Shown here: in pieces, positions 56,104-64,000 of the stretch
Layout: each line of letters begins with the position of its first letter
How positions within the stretch are numbered: the stretch's first letter is position 1
Source: Dothistroma septosporum
Taxonomy: Eukaryota; Ascomycota; Dothideomycetes; Mycosphaerellales; Mycosphaerellaceae
Assembly: GCA_002236755.2 (NCBI GenBank)
Contig: NBZP02000054.1
Location: 4,371,366-4,435,365 of the forward strand
Direction: 5' to 3'
Length of the DNA: 64,000 nt
Made by a program: the position numbers and the translations under genes
Notes under the pieces: generated by a model
The model's input: only the letters and a program-made list of their open reading frames with translations
What the model was told of the DNA's origin: nothing
Databases searched by the model: none

Positions 56104-58736
56104 TCAACAAAAGGGCTTCTGTGCAGTCTTGGGGGTGATGGCGGCCAGGGTATGCGTGATCATACTCTGAATGTCTTCCATGCCGTCCGTCTCCAGCGAG
56201 TGCATCAGCTCCTCTTGCTGCATTTGAGTCAAGCCGTTGCCAAATGATCCCGAGTCGATATCCCAGTACTGTGGCATGTATTGTTGTTCTTGCTGTGGTT
56301 GATCGTAGGTCTGATCGTATGCCCCTGGGACTGGATATGCTTGGCTCGTCGGGTCAAAAGCGGTGTTCGCGTACGGATTCTGGTGTTGCATTGGCAGTGC
56401 AGCAGCATTTGCGGACGTGAACACCACTGGTGTTTGCTGCGGCGCTGTCCAGCCAGGGATGGTGAGGTCTGGTGTGAACTCTGGAAGCGAGTTGAATTGG
56501 GTGTGGTTCGTGTAGAAGTGTTCCTGTCCAAAGTACTGAGGCTGCATCGCCAGGACATTTGATACAACGTCGGGGCTGCTGTGTCCTGGAGAAGCATGTG
56601 TGACCGAGGGTGCCTGGCGAGCCGGTGGTGTAGATGCATTCGGTAAGCTCGTGTCCGAACGGTAAGGTGCTGGTGGCAGCTCCTCCACACTTCTTCGGGA
56701 CTGTTGATTGATATAGCCGAACGGCGGTTGCGGCTGCTTCTCGGGTGGCGTTGCAACTGACTGAGTACTAACAGTCGCTGGGCTGGTGGCACGAGAGCGT
56801 CCATGGGCGTCAGGGAACATTGATCCGGGCGACGCTGCGTCCGAAGGTGTGGCAGCCGAGATGGGTATGTCACTATCCCTTTCATAGATCTTCATGATCG
56901 CTGTGATGAGGTTGCTATAAAGTTGCACAGCTGATGCTACACCAGGCCACCGTTCTGAGGCCAGCTGTATCGAATCCATGGCGACATCCAGATGTCGAAG
57001 CACTGTCTCGCGCTTGTGTTTTCTCCTGACTTCTACGTAGCTGAGTGCCCAGAGGATGGTGTTGATAGCCAGGAACAGTGCTTGTGTGAAGACCCAGGTG
57101 AGATCGACATTGCGCTTGGAGATCTGCTCCCGCTGCATATAAATGTTGTACTCGCAAGCATCAAAGCACTTGAAGGCGGCCTCAAGAGTCGGCCGGGGTA
57201 CCTGCGGGGATGGCCGATAGAGGAAGACGATCATGGTGTTGTATCTCCCGACGAACCAGACTTTGTCGAGTCCAATACCTTCATCCTGTGCTGGTGAGGC
57301 ATCCCTCCATGCTGTCAGCTTGGCGTCCATGCGGATGAACCACGGGTCGCTATCGTCCTTGGGCTCTGCTCGTTTGCACTGATACAACTTTCTGCGTATC
57401 TCAAGCTGCAACAAACGCATTTTGAAGAAGTGTATGGCAACCCATTTCTTCAGGGTTGGCCGAGGAGCCGCGGGATCTATTCCTTCGGGTGTAATGTATT
57501 GGTCGTCACAGGTTTCGAACCAGCCAACGTCGATATGATCCTGACCTGTCGCGAGTATAGACGGTCTTCCAATTGAGTGTGCCAGACCCCATTCCATGAC
57601 CATGATACACCAGAAGATTCTCCGGCGTAGATCGACCTCAAGATAATTCGTCGTGCCATCGCCACGCCCGCGTGTGATGGTCCTTTCCTCATTCAAGCCA
57701 AGTGCCTGCACCAGCCTAACGGCAATTCCAACAACATAGTAGATGGCCGTCCTGGTCGGGGTCAGTAGCGAATACTCAGCCATAAGCGCAAAACATTGAA
57801 GAGTCCTCAGATCCATGGGTCGGACGACTGGCTCGAGATACTTAAGAGCTGCCAGATAGTAGCTGTCTGCAAGTCCAGCATACTGTGTGTCCATTTTCTG
57901 CAGGCTTATGGCAATCACCATTCGACATACGAAGTGTTGATAAGATGTGGCTTGGCTCTGATTGTTGAACAAAGTCTCGACGTCTTTGTCCAAGGTCGGC
58001 TCATGGAGTGCAGGGTACATTGGCTGGACCTTGAGCTTGTACAGCTGCACCAGCAGATCAGCCAGCGCCCTGTTGGGTAACTCAATTGCGGCCACATCAC
58101 TGATCAGAGGGTATATCTTGGACGTTGGCTTCGCCTGCTCCTGTGCGTACAGGTCCTTTATCTGTCGTGCTCGTTTATCTGGCACGATGTCCTTGATACT
58201 CTTGGCGTCGGTGAACTGTTTCGCCAGCTGCATGACCAGCCGCGTGATGTGAATGCCGCTCGAAGGCCCGAGATACTTGGACTCTTTGGCATCGTGCACT
58301 CGCACATTCGCCGCGCGCATCATGGCCTCAGGATCATCGGCCGCATCTTCGTTCTCCACTTTCTCCAGCTCTTCTTCGAGCTCCCGCACCTTGTGCTGAA
58401 GCCAGACGACGTAGTTGCGATTCACGTTGTGGCCTCTGTTCGAGTCGTAGTATTCGCAGATCGAGTTGGTTCTCTCGCAGGGCGTGCAGCGCGGCAGTCC
58501 AGGATCGCATCTAGTCTTGCGCTACATGCACTCGTCAACGCCTTGGCTGAAACGAGGGAACTATCATTGCTCATTACCTGTCTGCATCGCGTGCACGCGG
58601 TCAAGGTATGTGCCACCTGGTTCGAGGCCGGACCATCTACATCTGCACTGCTTTCCCTCACCAGCGCGGGCCTCTTGCGCACAGCTCCGTTGGTGTTGAG
58701 CGACATTGTCGGCGGCTTGGCCTGTATCGCAGCCAT
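56104..58736 (-). CDS. Zn2Cys6 transcription factor (fungal-specific TF domain)
   Basis: Exons 58736-58578 and 58521-56104 encode 858 residues. The 56 bp intron (GTAATG...GTTGAC...TAG) splits the zinc cluster after its second Cys. Joined, the cluster is Cys48, 51, 58, 65, 68 and 75 (CTRCRQ, RKTRCDPGLPRCTPCE), a complete Zn2Cys6 motif. A leucine-type coiled coil for dimerisation follows (VWLQHKVRELEEELEKVE, about 93-110). The middle-homology region spans about 170-560 (YPALHEPTL; YYVVGIAVRLVQALGLNEER; RRRIFWCIMVMEWGL; IGRPSIL). The C-terminus is Gln/Pro/Tyr-rich and likely the activation region. Targets are unknown. An ATG ten codons further in (MSLNTNG) is an alternative start. It is transcribed divergently from a second Zn2Cys6 gene. 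Confidence 0.9.
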
Positions 58737-60211
58737 TCTGATCGCGGGAGACGGTCTCGTGTCACATGCCGTGGTAGAAATGACCGGATCGCAGCCTCGT
58801 ATGTATGAGTCGCGTCCGCAGGTTACCTTTGACGCTTCCTCGGTCGCGGTGGTCGTACTAACGGGGCTCGTCAATGGACAGACAATACACAGATAAACAG
58901 ACGGGGATGAAAGTGGAGGGAAGCTGGAAGCGGCGGGCACCGATCGTCATTCCATGTAATAACTTCAGATGCAGATGGGCTGCATGTGCAAGGAGATCGC
59001 GCACCCACACGCCCTTGTGTGCTCCTTCCGGCTCTGCATCTGTGGTGCTGCGACAGGGCACCAGCGAGGCAGGCACTCCACCTCACCAAACGTGGCTCGA
59101 GAGGTAAGAGGGTCTCACGGTGTCCAGATGCTTATGTCGTGCGGTTCAGTCCACTCATTGGTCAGGGCATCATTTCCTATGCAGTCGCACAGCGGAGACG
59201 CAGGGACTGGCGGGGAACAGACACCGCCCTTCTCGATTATGTGGCTTGCGCAGCAGCGCAAGAGAATCTCACAGTCCGGACGAGCTGCCTCGTGGACCAC
59301 AGACTGCAGAGCTCCCCCGACATATGCCTTGCATGAGTGCAGCTCGTCCACGATCACTAACGAGCATCCGCATTTCGGTCAAGGCAAAGCAAACGCCTGC
59401 GGCCGTTCGAAATGTGCGACCACAAGAGCGCCACGATCCCTCGGTCAAAGCCAACAACGCCGTGGGTCGGGGCCGTGAGAAGTCAGCGATAGTGAAGAAA
59501 GCCAATTTCTCGTCAGCTCCATCTGCCGGGCAGTAGGTATCAACACAAACATCAGCAGGTAGAGTGCTTTGACGGCCGTACGGCACGGCACCTATCCAGG
59601 ATCGCGTCTTGAACGGACCGAACTCGCTATCCCAGTCCAACACTTGTAGACTGCACTCCATCTGCTGCACACAAACGCGTTCCGCGGGCGTTCCTTCTGT
59701 TACGCACGTCTCATTTGGGCAAGCGCGAACGCAACAAGCGAAAAGTCGGTCGTTGTCATCCGACCGGCACGCTGTGTCTTCCGTGTGGCCTTGCTCTAGT
59801 TCCAACACATTATCCGTGATGATACACTTTTTCCTCATGTCTGCAGAAGACTTTCGCCTCACATAGCGTTGACATCGCTCGCGACCGGCCGGCCTCACTC
59901 CTGCTGCACGGCGCATGGCATTCCACCACCATCCGACGAGCTAGCATCACCATCGGCGTACGCATGTCAGCCGCACTGTAAATCGTGGCTGAGGTGGAGG
60001 GTCTAGAGGCTGCACGTGTGATACGGTACGAACCCAGCATGCGTTCCACCCGATGCCCTATGAAAACAGTGGAGTGGCTGAGTGTGCGCCTTGAGCTGCC
60101 ATGGCGTTCGAGCGCGGTATAAGCTGAACGGTCCTCACGCTTACGGGCCTCCTTCCGCTCTGACGTCCAGATCAGCACCAATTGATCGATACCCCAGAAA
60201 CAGTACTGACC
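58737..60211. promoter_or_regulatory. 1.5 kb divergent promoter of two Zn2Cys6 regulators
   Basis: Both flanking regulator genes point outward. Open frames here (for example 59269-59916, minus, Cys-rich) lack features and lie where promoters are expected. No specific binding site is called. Confidence 0.45.
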
Positions 60212-62690
60212 ATGGCGGCAGACAACGTTGACGCGACTTCGCTCATGCCTTTGGACACCCCTATCCTCAAGGTCTCACGGTATGGACCCATCTGGCAGTG
60301 TCGCACGAATGCCATCACCTGCTGACTGCGCTCACGTGACAGGCCGGTGGCGGCCTGTTCGAGATGTCGCAATGCGAAGATAAAGTGCGATGGCAAATTG
60401 CCAGCCTGCACTTCATGCGAGAAGAACGGGCGGGCAGCTGAATGCACGAGCACAAACGACCAATTCGCACGAGGCAAGGAACGAAGCTATGTCTCCACCC
60501 TGGAAACCAGAATCGACAAGCTACAGGCCAAACTCGAGGAAGCGCGCGCCAGGAAACCTTCTGTGGTATCACTGCCAGACGAGGATATGGCAGCCACACG
60601 GCGCCCTTCATACCTGATTCAGCAGCCACCAACGCCCAACACGACTAAAGCTATGCGTCGTAAAGAGGCCAACGATGTGGATGACCTCGTGGGAGACTTC
60701 GGCTTTCTGTCGGTCAACGCTACCGCGAGGGACTTCTATGGCTTCACCACAGCCATGTCATATGCACGTCTCATCACTTGGGCATGCTCCAAGGACACTC
60801 TTCCCGAAGGCATGACTCAACCACTACCACCACGACATACCGCCACTTCACTGGTGCAGCATTATCTGGGTAACGTCTTTACGCTGCTTCCGGTGTTTGA
60901 CGAGGCGAGCTTTTATGCTTCCATGGACAGTGTCTACTCTAAGCCGCTACACCAAGCTGAGCCAAATGATCATTTTCTGGTCAGGATGGTGCTTGCCATT
61001 GCAAGCGCCGGGATGTCTGAGCAGCGAGGTGACCAAAGGTACATGGAGTCTGTTGGTCACGTCTGTGCAGCTCTCGAACACGCTGAAGACGTCTTACATC
61101 CTGGTACAATTACGGGCATTCAGGCCCTCGTCTTGCTTACGGAGTATGCGATGATGGATCCTCACCACTTCGACTCTTGGGGGTTGATCGGCGCAGCTTC
61201 GCGAGCTATGGTCGATCTCGGTATGCACCAAGATCCACCGAAAGGCACGCCCATGCCCAAAGGAAAGCTGGAGTTACGGCGTCGAGTGTACTACTGCGTA
61301 TACGCCCTGGATCGATCCACTTCGCTTGTGCAGACCAGAGCGTTGTCATTCGGAGATGACAGTGCGAAAGTGAAGATACCCTTTCACAAACAGCCAGCAT
61401 CTGCACCAACCTCACCTGCACCAACAGCCTCGAAGCAGATTTGGCTCAAGTCACACGAACAGGCGTATCAACTCATCACTCTGCGACAGATACAATCCCA
61501 ATGGTACACCGATCTGTTTCAGTCCGGCCGAACTCGATGGGACGAACCCTACCCTTACATTTGGAGCACCTGCAACGCCATGCGCAAATGGTTCGAAGGC
61601 CTGTCTTCTTCAACCTCGCAGAATAGCCGCGCCTTCTTTGAGCTCGATCTATTGTACTCTTACGTCTACGTGCTTTCGCCTTCGCCCAGAGTGCCGGTCA
61701 TCAGCCCCTTCGCACAGAAGTTGATCTTCGAATACTGTATTCAGTACGCTGATTTGATGCTGCGCCTGATTAGCGATTCTTCTTATACTGCCCCACGGAC
61801 CTTCTACGATGCCATGAGAGTCTACATGACGGGACGCCAATTTCTCGATGTCTTGCAGCACAATCTCGATGGACTGTTGAATGGCACTTTGCCGCCACAT
61901 CCAGAAATCAAGCCTACTGCGGCGCCGCCACCGCCTGTGCCGGTACCTCAGCTGCCGCCTGGCGAGACAGTATTGCGCTTCAATGTGATGCGAAGTATCA
62001 GCTGCATCAAGCAAATTACCGACTGCTTGTCACGCTTTGGCATCCGTTGGGGCTATATGAGGTCAGTGCTGTCTCCATTCTCCTTTCACCCATCATTGCT
62101 GACTCCAAAGCAGCTGGAACCAGCGCTTCCAAGCAGAGACGTCCGAAATGCTCAACGAGCTCAACTCGCGCGCAAGAGAGCTCGAAGGTCCACGTCCTCA
62201 AAGCATTTGGCAACATCACAACTCTACAGGATCAATAGGCAGTGTATATGCAGGGAGCCAGCAGTATTCGTCGCCTCCAGCAATGCTTACTCCCCCCGGG
62301 GGAGTCTACCCACAAAATCCATTCGTTGCACCGCAAACGACTCCTGGCGGTGCACATCCTCAAATGGCTCGGCAAGTCAGCCCACCAGAACACCCTCAAC
62401 AACCCGTCGGACCAGCAAGAGACAACATGGCACAAGTCATGGCGAACCAGGGCGTGCAGCATCAGCAGCAGCAGCTTTATCAGCAACCAGTCTTCAACTT
62501 CAGCCAAGCACCAACCGCATCTCAGCAGCAGCAGCAGCAACAATATAATGCCTATCGAGGCGCGCATCGACCAAGTGCGCAATTTGCTGCGTGGGGAGGG
62601 TATGATACTACTGGCGGACAGCCGAATGCTTTTGACGATGAAAACGCTGTACCACCCCATGCCAATCCTTGGAATATCGATGCAAAGTGA
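60212..62690 (+). CDS. Zn2Cys6 transcription factor (fungal-specific TF domain)
   Basis: Exons 60212-60279, 60343-62061 and 62111-62690 encode 788 residues. Both introns (63 and 49 bp) have GCTGAC branch sites. Exon 1 supplies the ATG and MAADNVDATSLMPLDTPILK, joining to SRPVAACSRCRNAKIKCDG; without it the frame would begin at a GTG inside the domain. The zinc cluster is Cys28, 31, 38, 45, 48 and 57. A coiled coil follows (YVSTLETRIDKLQAKLEEA), then the middle-homology region at about 145-560 (SLVQHYLGNVFTLLPVFDEA; LIGAASRAMVDLGMHQDPP; RRRVYYCVYALDRSTSLVQ). The C-terminus is Gln-rich with CAG-type runs at 62463-62475 and 62523-62540, probably an activation region. Targets are unknown. A possible further exon is listed at 62745-63069. 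Confidence 0.9.
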
Positions 62691-62744
62691 TAAGATGCTG
62701 AAGACGCTATAGGGTCCGTCTGGTAACGCAGTGATCAGCCATAG

Positions 62745-63069
62745 TGATCAGCCCGAACCGTCGAGCCTCGAGAGCTTGCCGGTTTCGACCGTCGACGTCC
62801 CGAGTCTGCCCAAGCAAGCGCAACAAGAAGAAAAGGCTACCGACGCATCTCGTTCACCTATGCCGGCGGGATCCCATGCTGTCGAGCAACCAATGGACCA
62901 CTTGGGACGGCCGGTGATTGAGATCAGCATCCCAAGGACCAGCTTCCTGCCACCACTTGCTGGCAGAGGTCCGGCACCACAACCGCCGCCGAGGAGATCG
63001 TCGATGCAAGATGCAGCACTGGCGTTCATGCAACAGCCGTGGGATAGTGTGGTGGGTAGACCTGGTTAG
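62745..63069 (+). other. Possible extra 3' exon of the regulator gene
   Basis: This frame is strongly coding-like (PVIEISIPRTSFLPPLAG; SMQDAALAFMQQPWDSV) but has no ATG of its own. A 57 bp intron from the GTGATA at 62688 to the CATAG at 62744 would join it in frame to the upstream gene, replacing the last residue. The donor is weak, so the stop at 62690 may be the true end. The function is unknown. Confidence 0.4.
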
Positions 63070-63529
63070 GTACAAAGGCCATAACCGTCACAGATAGTGC
63101 CACCGCAGGATCTGAGCTTGCAGCCCACGCACAGTCACAATCGTCAACACATTTGCATGGGCAATGGCAATGAGTCGGTACAAGAAAGTGGGCAATGATG
63201 ATGAGAGCTTGATACAGATCGGACCATCAACAGCAAGAGTTACGAAATACGAACAAGACGACAGAAAGTTTCACATGACTGAACTAGACAGCACAGCCGA
63301 GGATGAGTGGAGCGCGCATCATATCGCAGGATTGCAACAAGTCTTCATATCGTTCCCAACGGCAAACTAGGACTGGTATCAAATTATGAAATGTAGCCTG
63401 CGCAGAATCATTTCGCACCCTCTCAAAAGCTTAGCCCGAGCGCCAAAGAGTCGTTCGCATGAAGATACCGAAAATTCCCCACCATCTACCCACACGACAT
63501 CCAACTCACTCCTTCTTCACTTCACCGCC
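63070..63529. other. Intergenic
   Basis: A plus-strand frame at 63164-63370 (68 codons, hydrophilic, starting MAMSRYKK) is the only candidate and has no features. The rest shows nothing. Confidence 0.35.
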
Positions 63530-64000
63530 TCAAACCTGCGAATGCGTGGGATATGCCTGACTAGGGGGGGCTTCCGTCTGATACAACATCTTCTGATCCT
63601 GTGGCACACTCTCATAGCCACTCGCCTTGCCTGGTCCAGCAGCCTTTGCCGTGATAGCACGATCTTTGAGTTCTGTCTCTGCTTGCGACATTTCGCAGGG
63701 CGTGCAGCAGCATGCCAACAAGCAGTCTTCGAAGCTGCCGCCTTCGATGTTGAAGCGATTACGGATTTCGCCGCGTCTCATCACTAAAGGTCGGGCATTT
63801 TAGCTTGTTTGTCTTACAAGGAGGGCAGCAGCCATGAGCGTTCTGAGTGCATCTCGGATTCCGCAACTATGGCTACTGTGCGTGAGCTTACTGGCGAGGA
63901 TCCAGGCGAAGCCGACTTGGCCAATGCAGCAGAAGAGCCAGCAGTCACCGGTGCAGTTCGAGAATTCTTCCTGTGAGATGGATCAGTAGGCGTTGTGGGG
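63530..64000 (-). CDS. PLAC8-family Cys-rich protein (5' end beyond the window)
   Basis: Exon 63783-63530 encodes MRRGEIRNRFNIEGGSFEDC, then LLACCCTPCEMSQAETELKD, the second half of a PLAC8 domain with its Cys cluster. The exon before it, 63970-63892, encodes NCTGDCWLFCCIGQVGFAWI, the middle of the domain. They are joined by a 108 bp intron (GTAAGC...CTTTAG) in phase 1. A CTGAT...CACAG acceptor at 63971 shows that an earlier exon lies upstream, mostly off the right edge. PLAC8 proteins are small, Cys-rich and membrane-associated; plant relatives affect metal handling and organ size, and fungal roles are unclear. The C-terminal ~40 residues are hydrophilic. Confidence 0.8.

Noticed and set aside
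59269..59916. 215-codon Cys-rich minus-strand frame
   Set aside because: It lies inside the divergent promoter of two regulator genes and resembles nothing; Cys-rich composition alone is not support.

Overview
The window is nuclear DNA of a filamentous ascomycete, most likely a Dothideomycete of the Mycosphaerella type. I infer this from short introns (47-108 bp) with GT..AG ends and CTNAC-like branch points, from fungus-specific families (HET, DUF2985, DUF3074, Zn2Cys6 regulators, PLAC8), and from general protein resemblance; no species can be named. About nineteen intact genes, three pseudogenes or broken genes and one gene cut by the right edge are supported. Gene density is low and GC content moderate to high. 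I saw no rRNA, tRNA, transposon ORF or AT-rich RIP island.

Layout. 0.4-1.8 kb: a DUF2985 membrane-protein gene broken by three 1-base shifts. 2.2-10 kb: housekeeping block with CLU1 (mitochondrial distribution), a TPR-DnaJ co-chaperone and an Ohr/OsmC peroxide-resistance protein. 10-13.3 kb: gene-free DNA carrying several families of diverged direct repeats. 13.3-17.5 kb: a small secreted protein, cytosolic lysyl-tRNA synthetase and the U1 snRNP factor LUC7. 17.9-18.8 kb: a decayed HET-domain gene. 19-30.5 kb: two small unknown proteins, a long Ca2+ P-type ATPase, an acidic unknown and a short-chain dehydrogenase. 31-38 kb: a PIN-domain/RGG protein, a DUF3074 protein and xylulokinase. 38-44.3 kb: a 1,276-residue secreted Ser/Thr/Pro-rich protein with two tandem Cys modules, and GPI16 (GPI transamidase). 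44.4-46.2 kb: a second broken HET gene. 46.2-50 kb: gene-free GC-rich DNA. 50-54.8 kb: a divergent 14-3-3-like protein and a GPI-anchored Cu-only superoxide dismutase on a very long Ser/Thr-rich stalk. 56-62.7 kb: two Zn2Cys6 regulators transcribed divergently from a 1.5 kb promoter. 63.5 kb to the end: a PLAC8 protein.

The window is not one pathway or cluster. Functional links are loose: GPI16 attaches GPI anchors, and the superoxide dismutase nearby carries a predicted GPI signal; Ohr and the superoxide dismutase both handle reactive oxygen. Both HET genes and the DUF2985 gene are broken, while the longest single-exon ORFs (1,434, 1,276 and 1,278 codons) are clean, which argues for real gene decay rather than poor assembly. 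I found no convincing evidence of a wholly new system. The features most worth checking are the stalked superoxide dismutase with its unusual introns, the two-module secreted protein, and the bipartite repeat array upstream of ohr.
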